Assembly: GCA_963750395.1 (NCBI GenBank)
Contig: CAVVQM010000009.1
Coordinates: 248,001 to 312,000 of the forward strand
Direction of reading: 5' to 3'
Length of the DNA stretch: 64,000 nucleotides
From: JADJPO01 sp963750395
GTDB taxonomy: Bacteria; Actinomycetota; Actinomycetes; Actinomycetales; Kineosporiaceae
The notes below the pieces were generated by a model. That model ran no database searches, was not told the origin of the DNA, and saw only the letters and a program-made list of their open reading frames with translations. Position numbers and translations under genes: made by a program. Below, piece by piece: positions 37,915 through 47,452 of this stretch (position 1 is its first letter; each line of letters begins with the position of its first letter).

Positions 37915-38689
37915 GCGTGATGCCGCCGTCCACGACGATCTGCTGGCCGGTGATCCAGGACGCGTCGTCGGAGAGCAGGAAGGCCACGGCCCCGGCGACG
38001 TCGCCCGGCTCGCCGAGGCGCCGCAGCGGGTAGGCGGCCGCCACCTGCTCCTCGCGGCCCTCGTACAGGGCGGCCGCGAAACGGGTCCTGACCACGGCCG
38101 GGGCGACCGCGTTGACCCGCGTGCGCGGGCCCAGTTCAGCGGCGAGCTCGGCCGTGAGGTGGGTCATCATCGCCTTGGAGGCGCCGTACATGGCGATCCC
38201 GGGAGCCGGCCTGAGCCCGGCCACGGAGGACACGTTGACGACCGCGCCGCCGTGCTCGCGCATCCAGGCCGCGTGCACGGCCTGGGTCCACGCGAGGGCG
38301 CTGAGACAGTTGACCTCGACGATCTTCCGGGCGGCGGCCAGGTCGAGGCCCATGAGCGGCCCGTAGACCGGGTTGATCCCGGCATTGTTCACCAGAAGGT
38401 CCAGGCTGCCGAAGGTCTCGAGCGCGACCCCCACCACGGCGTCGCGGTGCTCGACGTCGTCCACCGCACCCGCGACGGCCACGGCGTGGGCCGACCCGCC
38501 GAGATGTGCCACGGCCTCGTCGAGCGCCTCCTGTCGACGGGCGGTGAGCACGACCCTGCCGCCCTCGGCGACGATCCGCTCGGCGATGCCCAATCCGATC
38601 CCGCGGCTGGCCCCCGTGACCACTGCGGTGCGATCGGTCAGCCGGCGCCCGCCGGGCCCGGCGAACTCAACGGTCTCTGGCATGGCCAC
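37898..38689 (-). CDS. Short-chain dehydrogenase/reductase
   Basis: Classical SDR of 263 residues. Motifs are AVVTGASRGIGLGIAERI, LDLLVNNAGINPVYGPL, VVNVSSVAGLRP with the catalytic Ser, and IAMYGASKAMMTHLTAEL. NAVAPAVVRTRF and WITGQQIVVDGGITLTGG close the fold. The Arg after the first strand of the second unit (VLTARRQEAL) suggests NADP(H). The substrate is unknown. Confidence 0.92.
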   Translation of the reverse strand: MAMPETVEFAGPGGRRLTDRTAVVTGASRGIGLGIAERIVAEGGRVVLTARRQEALDEAVAHLGGSAHAVAVAGAVDDVEHRDAVVGVALETFGSLDLLVNNAGINPVYGPLMGLDLAAARKIVEVNCLSALAWTQAVHAAWMREHGGAVVNVSSVAGLRPAPGIAMYGASKAMMTHLTAELAAELGPRTRVNAVAPAVVRTRFAAALYEGREEQVAAAYPLRRLGEPGDVAGAVAFLLSDDASWITGQQIVVDGGITLTGGI

Positions 38690-38770
38690 CCCGGCATCCG
38701 CTGTCCACGAGCGTTCGCTCGACGGGCAGACTGACCGAGCACAGGTGCCGACGTCAACGCAGTCGGGTGC

Positions 38771-40735
38771 TCAGCGACCGGCCCAGCGCACCTGGACGCG
38801 CTGCTCGGTCAGGGCCTTCTCCGCCTCGTCCAGGATCTCCTGGGCGGTGCCGACCACGGAGATGACCACCGTGCGCAGGCGCAGCGGCCGGGTGAGCTCG
38901 TACGCGCCGTCGGTCGCGGCGTCCACCTGCTCGACGAGCCGACCCGCGACCACCGCGGCGTCCTCGGGCTCGGTGGCCGCCAGCAGCACCGCCAGGACGT
39001 CCTCGCTGAACCGGTAGGGCACGTCCCCGACGCGCAGCCCGGCCGCAAGGGTACCGGCGACCAGGGACATGGCCTCGTCGGCTTGCTCCTGATCGCACTC
39101 CATGCGCATCCGGGCCAGGCCCTCAACCTCGGCGACCAGCAGGCTGACCGGCATGCCGTGCTCGTCGTAGGTGCGCACGGCAGCCTGCAGATCGTGGATC
39201 AGACGGGACTGCGGCGCCAAACCGGTCACCTCGTCGGCCTCGCCCTCCTCGCGGCGGATCGCCCCGCGACGGGTCAGGGAGTCCAGGCGTGTCCCGGCGA
39301 GGCGGGCCGCACGGTCGAACAGACCCTCCTCGAGTTCGGTGAACGGGTGGTTGCCGGCCCGACGGGCGACCAGCACGCCCGCCCAGGCGCCGGCACTGGC
39401 GATCGGGACGGCGAGCAGCGCCGTCGCCGCGCCATCGGCCAGCGGGTCCCCGTCGAGGACCTGGCGGACCGGGGCGCCGAGGTGGATCAGGGCGGCCAGG
39501 GTCCGGGGCCCCCACATGAGCCCGCCGTCGGGGTCGATGGCCAGCACCCGGGGGCCCTCGGGGCTGCGCACGACGAAGGCGACGGAGTCGGCCTGCAGCA
39601 GATCCCCGCACTCCTCGGTCACCACGCGGGCGACAGCGGTCCGGTCCTCGGCCGCTTCCAGCCGATCGCCGATGGCGACCAGGGCCTGCTGCTGGACGGC
39701 GCTGAGCCGGCCGGGCGTGCGCTGGGCGGGGACGACCGCCTCGATCTCGTACTCGTCCTGCTCGATCTCGTACTCGTCCTGCTCGATCTCGTACTCGTCC
39801 TGCTCGATCTCGTATTCGCCCTGCTCGATCTCGTACTCGTCCTGCTCGATCTCGAGAACGACCGGCGCGTCGAACTCATCCTCGATCAGGACCGGCTCGT
39901 CGGCGGGCTCCTCGGGGACAGGCTCGGGATCGGGCTCCGGGGTCGCCGCGAGCCACCACCCCTCGCCCTCCTCGGACCCGGACTCCGTGCGCTGCCCCGA
40001 CAGTTCGAGGTCCTGCCACTCCTCGTCCTGCCAGTCGATGCCGTAGAAGGCGCTGGCGCGGACGTGCCCCCCGGATGCGTTCAGGACCTCGACCTCGGTC
40101 ACCGCGTGGGCCGCGAGCACGGCGACGCCCTCGTCGTCCATGGCGTCGTCATCGAACGTCTCGTCCACCACATCGTCCTGGGCCGACTCGCGGGTCTCGG
40201 CAGGCCCGCCGACCGCGTCGATCGACTCATCGATCGGCTCCTCGACCGGCTCCTCGACCGGCTCCTCGATCGACTCATCGACCGCGACGGTCAGCAGCGC
40301 CTCGGCGTCCGGTCCCGACGAGGTCTCCTCGGACCGCGAGGGCGTGCTGCGGTGGCGGCCCGGAGCGCTCATCGGGTGCTCGTCGCCCAGCATCCCGATC
40401 AGGGCCTGGGCCTCCTCGTCGAGTTCGAGCGGCCCCTCCGCCGGCTGGTGCTTGGCCGGCAGCACGTCGATGGCGGCGATCGGCTCGACCATCAACGGCT
40501 CCGTCGGCATCGGGTGGCCGAGGCCGGCCATCAGCAGCGCCTCACGCGGGGTGGCACCGTCCAGCCGCGCGTGGCGTCGCCGCAGGAGGGGACGGGCCCC
40601 CCACAGCAGGACCATCACGACCACCAGGACGACGACGGCGGCGAGGAACGTCCGCTGTTCGGTCACCGAGGTGACTGCCGGCGCGGTGAAGGGCGACCCC
40701 TGACGGGATCCGGACAACGAGACGAGGGCATGCAC
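38771..40735 (-). CDS. Membrane-anchored GAF plus degenerate GGDEF protein
   Basis: Protein of 654 residues. One N-terminal helix (FLAAVVVLVVVMVLLWG) anchors it. A long acidic, low-complexity region (~60-300) includes tandem EIEQDEY repeats. A GAF domain follows (RLSAVQQQALVAIGDRLEAA to LDSLTRRGAIR), then a GGDEF-fold domain from EVTGLAPQSRLIHDLQAAVR. The signature loop reads RFSEDVLAVLL instead of GGDEF and the metal-binding Asp of the first strand is Glu (LLVAEVEGLARM), so cyclase activity is not expected. It could be a c-di-GMP or GTP sensor or a scaffold. GTG 40735 or GTG 40666 may be the start. Confidence 0.8.
   Translation of the reverse strand: MHALVSLSGSRQGSPFTAPAVTSVTEQRTFLAAVVVLVVVMVLLWGARPLLRRRHARLDGATPREALLMAGLGHPMPTEPLMVEPIAAIDVLPAKHQPAEGPLELDEEAQALIGMLGDEHPMSAPGRHRSTPSRSEETSSGPDAEALLTVAVDESIEEPVEEPVEEPIDESIDAVGGPAETRESAQDDVVDETFDDDAMDDEGVAVLAAHAVTEVEVLNASGGHVRASAFYGIDWQDEEWQDLELSGQRTESGSEEGEGWWLAATPEPDPEPVPEEPADEPVLIEDEFDAPVVLEIEQDEYEIEQGEYEIEQDEYEIEQDEYEIEQDEYEIEAVVPAQRTPGRLSAVQQQALVAIGDRLEAAEDRTAVARVVTEECGDLLQADSVAFVVRSPEGPRVLAIDPDGGLMWGPRTLAALIHLGAPVRQVLDGDPLADGAATALLAVPIASAGAWAGVLVARRAGNHPFTELEEGLFDRAARLAGTRLDSLTRRGAIRREEGEADEVTGLAPQSRLIHDLQAAVRTYDEHGMPVSLLVAEVEGLARMRMECDQEQADEAMSLVAGTLAAGLRVGDVPYRFSEDVLAVLLAATEPEDAAVVAGRLVEQVDAATDGAYELTRPLRLRTVVISVVGTAQEILDEAEKALTEQRVQVRWAGR
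39740..39855 (-). repeat. Five 21-bp tandem repeats coding EIEQDEY
   Basis: Five consecutive 21-base units (39740-39844) plus a partial sixth, nearly identical (unit four has two changes). Each encodes the heptad EIEQDEY (one EIEQGEY) in the linker of the GAF/GGDEF-like protein. Copy number is likely to vary between strains. Confidence 0.9.
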
Positions 40736-40784
40736 GGATCAGTCATCGGCACCCGGATCGCGGTGGTGAAGTCCCCCGTTCGGA

Positions 40785-42023
40785 TCAGCCCACCAGGACT
40801 GTCACGGTGTGGATCGCCAGCCCCACCAGGCCACCGACCACGGTTCCGTTGATCCGGATGAACTGCAGGTCCCGACCGACGTGCAACTCGATCCGGCGGG
40901 AGGCCTCCTCGCCGTCCCAGCGCTGCACCGTCTCCGAGATCACGGTGACGACCTCGTCCCGGTAGCTGGTGACCAGGTGAGCCGCACCCTCGACCGCGTA
41001 ACCGTCCAACCGGGTCTGCAGGTCGGCGTCGGTGACCAGCCGCTGCCCGAAGGACTGGACGGCGTCCACCGTGCGGCGCCGCAGGTCGCTGTCCGGATCG
41101 TCGACCGCGTCCTCGATCGAGGCGCGGACCGTCGTCCACAGCTGCGCCAGCGCCCCTCGCACGTCCGGGTGGGCCAGCAGCCGGTCGCGGAAGGCGTCGG
41201 CCTTGGCCTGCACCCCGGCGTCGTGCTGCAGGTCGCCGGCGAACTCGACGATCACGTCGTCCAACGCCTTGCGGAACCGGTGGTGCGGGTCGGCCCGGAC
41301 GTCGGCGGCGAACCGCAGGGCCTCCGTGTAGGCGCGCTGCGCCACCCTCTGGTCGACCCAGGACGGCGTCCACGCCGGCGCGCGCTCGAGCACCAACCGC
41401 ACCATGACGGCTTCGTGCTCGCTGAGCCAGCTGTGCAGGTGATCGACGATCACGTCGACCAGCCGGAGATGCGCGCCGTCGGCGACGATCCGCGCCAGCA
41501 GCCGGCCGGCCGGTGGCCCCCAGGGGCGGCGCAGCACCTTGTCGAAGAAGACCTCCTCGAGCACGGAGACGACCGTCTCGTCGCGCATCACCGTCAGTGC
41601 GCCGCGCGCCAGGCTGGCCAGCTCCGCCGTCGCCCGCTCCGCGTGCGCGCGATCGCTGAGCCAGATCCCGCTCCGGTGGGAGATCCGGGCCCCCGCGACC
41701 TTGTTCCGCACGATGTCCTCGGCGAGGAACTGGTCGGCGACGAAGTCCTGCAGGTTGCGCCCGAGAGCGTCCTTGCGGGTGGGGATGATCGCCGTGTGCG
41801 GGATCGGCAGACCCAGCGGATGCCGGAACAGCGCCGTGACCGCGAACCAGTCGGCGACGGCACCGACCATCGCGGCCTCCGCCGCGCTGTTGACGAATCC
41901 GAGCCAACCGGAGTGCCGCCCGGGCAGGGTCAGGACGTAGACCAGGGCCGCCAGACCCAGCAGGGCCGTGGCGACCAGCTTCATCCGCCGCAGATTGGAG
42001 CGGCGGAGGGTGTCGGCGTCCAT
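40785..42023 (-). CDS. DUF445 family membrane protein
   Basis: Protein of 412 residues of DUF445 (YjiN-like). An N-terminal helix (VATALLGLAALVYVLTLPG) and a C-terminal helix (INGTVVGGLVGLAIHTVTVL) flank a long, mostly helical, soluble region. The family hallmark is AAEAAMVGAVADWFAVTALF followed by RHPLGLPIPHTAIIP. GRDLQFIRINGTVVGGLVGL at the end is also typical. Function is unknown; an envelope-associated role is usually assumed. Confidence 0.9.
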   Translation of the reverse strand: MDADTLRRSNLRRMKLVATALLGLAALVYVLTLPGRHSGWLGFVNSAAEAAMVGAVADWFAVTALFRHPLGLPIPHTAIIPTRKDALGRNLQDFVADQFLAEDIVRNKVAGARISHRSGIWLSDRAHAERATAELASLARGALTVMRDETVVSVLEEVFFDKVLRRPWGPPAGRLLARIVADGAHLRLVDVIVDHLHSWLSEHEAVMVRLVLERAPAWTPSWVDQRVAQRAYTEALRFAADVRADPHHRFRKALDDVIVEFAGDLQHDAGVQAKADAFRDRLLAHPDVRGALAQLWTTVRASIEDAVDDPDSDLRRRTVDAVQSFGQRLVTDADLQTRLDGYAVEGAAHLVTSYRDEVVTVISETVQRWDGEEASRRIELHVGRDLQFIRINGTVVGGLVGLAIHTVTVLVG

Positions 42024-42172
42024 GTCTCATGGTTTCACGCACCAGCTCGGCCGGTCGTTCCCGAATGACGCCGGCCGCCCTCGGCCGGCCACTGGCAGAC
42101 CGCCGCTCAACCGTTGGGGTGACGCGGCCGATCGCCGAATTGCGGACGTGATCATGCAATTCATGTCACTGT

Positions 42173-44302
42173 ATGCATGTGATTAGGCACTCTCAGTTGA
42201 TCCGGCGGGGTTCAGCGTGGACCCGGCCCGTGCAACTGGGTGCGCTGATCACCGCGGTGCTGGCCTCGACCTCCGGCTGCGCGGTGGCCGACCAGAGCAT
42301 CCACTCGGCCCTGCTGGAGACGCAGGCCTCGCCGACCGCCGCGATCGCGGCCACCCCGATCCCGACCGCCGAGCCCCCGGCTGCCGCGTCCGCGACCGGA
42401 ACCTCCGCGACCGGCGCCTCCGAGGCCGGCGCCTCCGAGACCGGCACCTCCTCGACCTCCCGGCCCACGATCATCCCGCCGGCCGCCCGGATCGCCGGGA
42501 CCGGGGAGCCCGACCCGAGCGGATCGTCGTCGTCGACGACCCACCCGGCAGCCGATGCGACCAGCGATGCGACCACCGATACCCCGGTCGAGGCGAGGCC
42601 CGAGGCGGCGACCGAGGCCGAGCCGGACGCCTGGGCCGAACCCCTGCGCGAGCGTCCCCAGCCCACAGTCGAGGAGGTGGTCGAGGAGGTGCCCGAGCGC
42701 GGCTCGGTGGACCTGGTCACCGTCCGCGACATCGACGACCGGCCGGTGGTCGCCTCCGTGACCGTCGCCGGTCGCGCCAACGCCCGGACCGTGGTCTCGG
42801 ACGCCCTCGCCGACCCCGACGTCCTCGACGTCAGCGTCGCGGGCGTGGTCCGTGTCCAGGGAGCCGTCGATCCCTACCGGAGCGCGCAGTGGGGGATGAC
42901 GCGGATGTCCGCCGAGCAGGTGTGGGCCGCCCAGCAGGGCAAGGGCGTGAAGGTCGCGGTCCTGGACACCGGCGTCGACGGCTCGCACTCCGACCTCGCC
43001 GGCGTGGTCCTGCCGGGCAGTGACCTGGTCTCCGGCGGCAACGGCACGTCCGATCCGCACGGCCACGGCACCCACGTCGCCGGGGTGATCGCCGCGGTGG
43101 CGAACAACGGCATCGGCGTCGCCGGACTGGCCCAGGGTGCGCGGATCCTGCCGGTCCGGGTTCTCGGCGCCGACGGCACGGGGACCGACGCCGACGTGGC
43201 CCGGGGCATCGTCTGGGCGGTGGCCGCGGGCGCCCAAGTGATCAACATGTCGGTCGGATCGCCCGACTACTCCGCCGCCGAGGACGCCGCGGTGGCGTAC
43301 GCGATCCAGCAGGGCGTCGTCGTGGTCAGCGCCGCCGGGAACCTGCGCAAGCAGGGCAACCCGGCGGTCTATCCGGCGGCCTTCCCCTCGGTGATCGGGG
43401 TCGGCGCGAGCGACACCTCGGATCGAACGGCAACGTTCTCGAGCACCGGTCCCGGTGTCGACCTCGTCGCCCCCGGGATGGACATCGTCTCCACCTATCC
43501 GCCGAACACCTACGCGTACATGGACGGCACGTCGATGTCGACGCCCTTCGTCTCCGCCACCGCCGCGCTGATCCGGGCCGCCGCCCCGAACACGGACGTC
43601 GCCCAGGTCTCGGCGATCCTGACCCGGACGGCCAAGGACCTCGCGCCCGCCGGTCGGGACGACGCCAGCGGTCACGGCCTGGCGCAGCCGGTGCAGGCGC
43701 TGACCCTGGCCCGCCAGGTCGCCACCGGCTCCGTCGTCCTGCCCGGCTCGACGAGCTCGGCGGCGCCGAGCATCTTGGCCGTGACCTCGGCGCCGTCCCG
43801 AAGCAGGTACCAGTCCCTGGCCCGCGTGACGTTCCGACTGACCGTCTCCGGCCGGCCCCTGAACCGGGCCCGGGTGACCATGTGCGTCGCGACGGCGCCA
43901 CGCCAGAAATCGCGGTGCCTGACCCGCGCCACGACCTCCTCCGGAACGGTCAGTCTCTCCGCGCGGGCCCTGGGCACCCTCACCTTCTCCGCCCGCTACG
44001 CCGGAACCGCCACGGTGGCCCCGACGGTCTCCCGGCCGGCGATCGTCGGGGTGCTGCCGCGCGTCCAGGTCCGGGCCGGTTCCCGGCTGCTCTCGCTCAC
44101 CATGGGCCCGGTCGCCACCGGCGCTCGGATCGTCCTGCAGCGCAAGATCGGTCCGCAGTGGCGATCGGTCACCTCCCGGCTGCTGCCCCCCAGCGGCCGA
44201 CTCACCTTCACCCGGCTCGTCCGCTCCGCGCTCTACCGGGTCGCCCTTCCGGAGACCGACCGCACCGTGGCCGCGGTGAGCAGCACGGTCCGGATCCGCT
44301 GA
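42173..44302 (+). CDS. Subtilisin-like serine protease, likely lipoprotein
   Basis: Complete S8 peptidase of 709 residues. A basic start and hydrophobic stretch end in LASTSGCAVAD, a plausible lipobox, so it may be lipid-anchored outside the membrane. A long Ala/Thr/Ser/Pro-rich linker (~45-160) and a propeptide-like part (VDLVTVRDIDDRPVVASVTV) precede the catalytic core. The triad is Asp in VAVLDTGVDGSHSDL, His in DPHGHGTHVAGVIAAV and Ser in DGTSMSTPFVSATAAL, with the oxyanion Asn in VVSAAGNLRKQGN. The C-terminal ~170 residues (VTSAPSRSRYQSLARVTFRL onward) look like two Ig-like wall-binding or substrate domains. ATG 42173 overlaps an alternative GTG 42179. Confidence 0.92.
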   Translation: MHVIRHSQLIRRGSAWTRPVQLGALITAVLASTSGCAVADQSIHSALLETQASPTAAIAATPIPTAEPPAAASATGTSATGASEAGASETGTSSTSRPTIIPPAARIAGTGEPDPSGSSSSTTHPAADATSDATTDTPVEARPEAATEAEPDAWAEPLRERPQPTVEEVVEEVPERGSVDLVTVRDIDDRPVVASVTVAGRANARTVVSDALADPDVLDVSVAGVVRVQGAVDPYRSAQWGMTRMSAEQVWAAQQGKGVKVAVLDTGVDGSHSDLAGVVLPGSDLVSGGNGTSDPHGHGTHVAGVIAAVANNGIGVAGLAQGARILPVRVLGADGTGTDADVARGIVWAVAAGAQVINMSVGSPDYSAAEDAAVAYAIQQGVVVVSAAGNLRKQGNPAVYPAAFPSVIGVGASDTSDRTATFSSTGPGVDLVAPGMDIVSTYPPNTYAYMDGTSMSTPFVSATAALIRAAAPNTDVAQVSAILTRTAKDLAPAGRDDASGHGLAQPVQALTLARQVATGSVVLPGSTSSAAPSILAVTSAPSRSRYQSLARVTFRLTVSGRPLNRARVTMCVATAPRQKSRCLTRATTSSGTVSLSARALGTLTFSARYAGTATVAPTVSRPAIVGVLPRVQVRAGSRLLSLTMGPVATGARIVLQRKIGPQWRSVTSRLLPPSGRLTFTRLVRSALYRVALPETDRTVAAVSSTVRIR

Positions 44303-44345
44303 AGCAACCGCCCGGATCCCCCGGACGCATGGGAGCATCTGCGAT

Positions 44346-45539
44346 GTGACCCCAGCTCGGCGAGGCTCGCATGCCGCACCAGTGCGACCCCACTGGGCAC
44401 GTCGCATCCTGACCGCGATCGGCGTCGTGGTGCTGCTGGTCGGCGGCGGCACGCTGGTCGCGCTGAAGGTGCTTCAGGGCAACATCCGCACCCAGGACCT
44501 CACGCCGATGCTGGGCTCGGACCGGCCCTCGCAGGCCCCGGTCAACCCGGACGGCGGTCGCCCGATCACGGTGCTGGTCATGGGGTCGGACTCCCGGGAG
44601 GGCGAGAACTCCTTCATCGGCGGCGGCACGGAGACCGGGGCCAAATCGGACACCACGCTCGTCGTGCACCTTGCGGCCGACCGCAGCTGGGCGAGCGCCG
44701 TGAGCATCCCGCGGGATTCGATCGTCGAGGTGCCCGACTGCACGGACCCGTCGACCGGTGCGGTCGAGGCCGGCTCGCGGCGGATCTTCAACGACGCGTT
44801 CACGACGGGCGGGCCCGCCTGCACGATCAAGACCGTGGAGGAGCTCACCGGGCTACGGATCGATCACTGGGTGGTGGTCGACTTCACCGGGTTCACCAAG
44901 GTCGTCGACGCGCTCGGCACGGTGCCGATCTGTCTGGCCGAACCGGTCAACGACACCAAGCACAACATCCACCTCCCGGCCGGACGCAGCGAGGTGGACG
45001 GCACGACCGCGCTGTCGTACGTGCGCGAGCGCTACACCCTCGGCGACGGCGGCGACCTCGGCCGGATCGACCGGCAACAGGCCTTCCTGTCCTCGGTGCT
45101 GCAGAAGGCGACCAGCGCCGGGACCCTGGCCAACCCCGCCCGCACCTACGCCTTCCTGGACGCGGTGACCAGTTCCCTGACCATGGATCCAGATCTGGCG
45201 AGCCTGCCCCGCCTGGCCGCCTTCGCCCAGGACGTGCGAGAGGTCGGGCTGCAGCACATCCAGTTCATCACCGTCCCCAACGGCCCCGACCCGAATGACA
45301 TCAACCGCCTGGTGTGGACCGATCAGGCCGCCGACCTGTGGACGGCGCTCGCCCAGGATCGCCGGGTCGACCTGGCGGGTGCCGACGACGGCGCGTCGAG
45401 CAGCCCGACCCCTACCACCCCCGCCTCCCCATCGGAGGGCCCTTCGCCCGGGCCGTCGGTCGCACCCTCACCGACCCCCTCCGGCGTCGTCATCGACGGC
45501 GCCAGCGGTCGCAGCGCCGACACCGACATCTGCACCTGA
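44346..45539 (+). CDS. LCP-family cell-wall transferase
   Basis: LytR-CpsA-Psr protein of 397 residues with a single signal-anchor helix (ILTAIGVVVLLVGGGTLVAL). Outer-domain motifs are ITVLVMGSDSREGENSFIGG, KSDTTLVVHLAADRSWASA, SIPRDSIVEVPDC, RRIFNDAFTTGG and YVRERYTLGDGGDLGRIDRQ. These provide the conserved Asp and Arg residues that hold the lipid pyrophosphate. Two Cys pairs (CTD and ACTIK; ICL) may form disulfides. A Pro/Ser/Thr-rich tail ends DTDICT. GTG 44346 follows the subtilase by 43 bases, so the two may be cotranscribed. Confidence 0.92.
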   Translation: MTPARRGSHAAPVRPHWARRILTAIGVVVLLVGGGTLVALKVLQGNIRTQDLTPMLGSDRPSQAPVNPDGGRPITVLVMGSDSREGENSFIGGGTETGAKSDTTLVVHLAADRSWASAVSIPRDSIVEVPDCTDPSTGAVEAGSRRIFNDAFTTGGPACTIKTVEELTGLRIDHWVVVDFTGFTKVVDALGTVPICLAEPVNDTKHNIHLPAGRSEVDGTTALSYVRERYTLGDGGDLGRIDRQQAFLSSVLQKATSAGTLANPARTYAFLDAVTSSLTMDPDLASLPRLAAFAQDVREVGLQHIQFITVPNGPDPNDINRLVWTDQAADLWTALAQDRRVDLAGADDGASSSPTPTTPASPSEGPSPGPSVAPSPTPSGVVIDGASGRSADTDICT

Positions 45540-45688
45540 CCCGGTCGGGCCCTGACCGATCGTGCCCTGACCCGATCGGGTGATGCCCACGGCTGCAATC
45601 GTACACACGTTCGACATCGGCCGTGGTGGTCGCCTATCGTGAGACCCGGGTCGAGACTCCATCGGACACGCACTCCGGAGGTCGACCC

Positions 45689-45994
45689 ATGACCAGCTCC
45701 CCCAGGATCTTCCGGGCCCCGCCGCAGGGGCCGGTGACCCACACCGACCATCCGATCGACGTGGTGGCGACCGTGCGCTGGTCGACGGGTGAGGTGACCG
45801 CCGTCCCGGCGACGGCGATCGCCTGGACCCGCCGGGAGGTGCAGATCACCTGGACGCCGCCGGGCGGCATCACCCGGACCGATTGGATCTCCGCCGGCGA
45901 CGTGCGCCGAGCGGGCGGGCCCTCCCTGTCCCGCCCGGGCGCGACGCCCCTCGAACCGCCGCGAAGTACCACGCGTCGCCGCCCCCGGTGGTGA
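45689..45994 (+). CDS. Small hypothetical protein
   Basis: Protein of 101 residues. ATG 45689 is well supported by CGGAGG 7 bases upstream. Beta-rich core: HPIDVVATVRWSTGEVTAV, ATAIAWTRREVQITWTPPGG, ITRTDWISAGDVRR. It looks like a single small barrel or SH3-like fold of the kind seen in actinobacterial accessory proteins. No signal peptide is visible. It ends in an Arg/Pro tail overlapping the upstream part of the next gene's region. Confidence 0.6.
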   Translation: MTSSPRIFRAPPQGPVTHTDHPIDVVATVRWSTGEVTAVPATAIAWTRREVQITWTPPGGITRTDWISAGDVRRAGGPSLSRPGATPLEPPRSTTRRRPRW

Positions 45995-46056
45995 GGGGCG
46001 CCCCGAAGGACGTAACCTCGCACGGCGCCATCTTTTCGCCTGGAGGGAGTCGACCG

Positions 46057-46749
46057 CTGAACGTCCGGCGAAACCACTCGATCAGGTCGACCCCCTGGTC
46101 CGCCCTCGCGGCGACGTCACTGGCGATCGTCCTGGCCGGATGCACCGGCTCGACCGCCGATGCGGAACCGGCTGGTCCGACGACCCTCGACCCGCCCGCC
46201 ACGACCGTCACGCCGAGCCCGTCCCCCACTCTCGCAGCTGCCTCCTCATCGGTCACCGGCGCCGTGGCAGACTGCTCCGCCACCACGCAGACCGGCCTGC
46301 CCGCGGCTCCTGACGTCACTGGGGTGAGCCCGGCCGCACTGATCACGGCTCGCACCCTGTTCGACTCGGCCAAGGCCTGTGACGCCTCCCTGCTGATCTC
46401 ACTGGCCACCAAGGACCAGACCCATCTGAGCTTCGGCGTGATCACCCCCGAGGAGGCCTTCGCGCTGCCCGAGCGGTCCGATCACCGTTTCGCCGCCATG
46501 ATCCGCACGCTCTCCACACCCCCGGCCACCGACAACACCTCCGGCCGACCTCTCTACATCTGGCCGGCCGTCGCCGCCGGGGGGGCGAACGCGGACGACG
46601 CGGCCTGGCGCGCGGCGGTGGACGCGGGTCTGCTGACCGCCGCCGAGGCCGACCAGATGCGCGGCGCCGGCGGCGACGGCTACCTCAGCTGGCGGATCGG
46701 TGTCGACGGCACCGACGGCACGTGGCAGTTCATGGTCGCCGGTGACTGA
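46057..46749 (+). CDS. Lipoprotein of unknown function, possible CTG start
   Basis: Exported lipoprotein of about 230 residues. The lipobox is in SLAIVLAGCTGSTADAEP. Upstream ATG/GTG starts (for example ATG 45883) would add a long non-signal tail inside the preceding gene. A GGAGGGAG at 46042-46049 points to a start near 46057, where the in-frame codon is CTG (LNVRRNHSIRSTPW), a rare start. The mature protein has Cys in VADCSATTQTG and SAKACDASLLISLA and conserved-looking DGTDGTWQFMVAGD at the end. Function is unknown. Confidence 0.65.
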   Translation: MNVRRNHSIRSTPWSALAATSLAIVLAGCTGSTADAEPAGPTTLDPPATTVTPSPSPTLAAASSSVTGAVADCSATTQTGLPAAPDVTGVSPAALITARTLFDSAKACDASLLISLATKDQTHLSFGVITPEEAFALPERSDHRFAAMIRTLSTPPATDNTSGRPLYIWPAVAAGGANADDAAWRAAVDAGLLTAAEADQMRGAGGDGYLSWRIGVDGTDGTWQFMVAGD

Positions 46750-46873
46750 CCCGAACACTTCGTGCGCTCCGTGACCTGATGCACTCGGATCATCGCCAGC
46801 ATGGCGTGAGCGTGAAAGAATGTGACATTAAGCGACGATTCGATCGGAACCGAGGTCTCGAGGAGTACGCCAC

Positions 46874-47446
46874 GTGACTACGCGCGAGCGTTCCCGCCGA
46901 GGACGCCCCGGCACTGTCGCCTGGGCCGGCTCCGCCCTGGCGGCCGGCCTGGTCCTCGCCACCTGGATGACGGCCGCCTGGATCACCTCGATCACCGAGA
47001 CCCGCACACTCACCGTCACCAGCGCCTCGCCGTCCACCTCGCCGCCGCCGGACCCCTCGGCAAGCCCCTCGCCGAGCCCGTCACCCACGCCGTCCGCCAG
47101 CCCCTCGCCGAGCCCGTCACCGAGCCCCGGCACCACCTCCGTGTCCGTCGCGTTCACCCGCACGGTCAGCGGCCTCAGGGCGGCGGCCCTCCCGGACCTG
47201 GACGCGGTGGCGATCCACCTCAAGTCCGACCCCACAGCGATCGCCGTGGTGGTGGGACTGCCCGATCCGGCCGGAGGCCCCACCGTCCCCGGGATCGCCT
47301 TCGCCCGGGCCAACACCGTGGCCGATTACCTGATCAGGCGGGGAATCCCCGAGCACCGGGTGGCGCACACCATCGCCGTCGAGGACCAGCCCGGTGATGG
47401 AGACTCGGTCGTCGGCGCCCGCGTGATCGTGGCCCGGGAAGGGTGA
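46874..47446 (+). CDS. Membrane-anchored OmpA-like protein
   Basis: Protein of 190 residues. GTG 46874 (GGAG about 10 bases upstream) gives a basic start and one helix (GSALAAGLVLATWMTAAWIT), then a Pro/Ser linker. The C-terminal ~100 residues (LPDLDAVAIHLKSDPTAIAV, then FARANTVADYLIRRGIPEHR) resemble the end of an OmpA/MotB-type peptidoglycan-binding domain, with the usual A-x2-V-x2-YL-x2-GI-x3-R pattern. The usual N-terminal strands are not obvious, so this is a tentative call. Confidence 0.55.
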   Translation: MTTRERSRRGRPGTVAWAGSALAAGLVLATWMTAAWITSITETRTLTVTSASPSTSPPPDPSASPSPSPSPTPSASPSPSPSPSPGTTSVSVAFTRTVSGLRAAALPDLDAVAIHLKSDPTAIAVVVGLPDPAGGPTVPGIAFARANTVADYLIRRGIPEHRVAHTIAVEDQPGDGDSVVGARVIVAREG

Positions 47447-47452
47447 TCAGCG

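Noticed and set aside
39740..39855. CRISPR-like array
   Set aside because: Units are adjacent, with no spacers, in frame with a protein and coding a heptad repeat. No cas genes are near.
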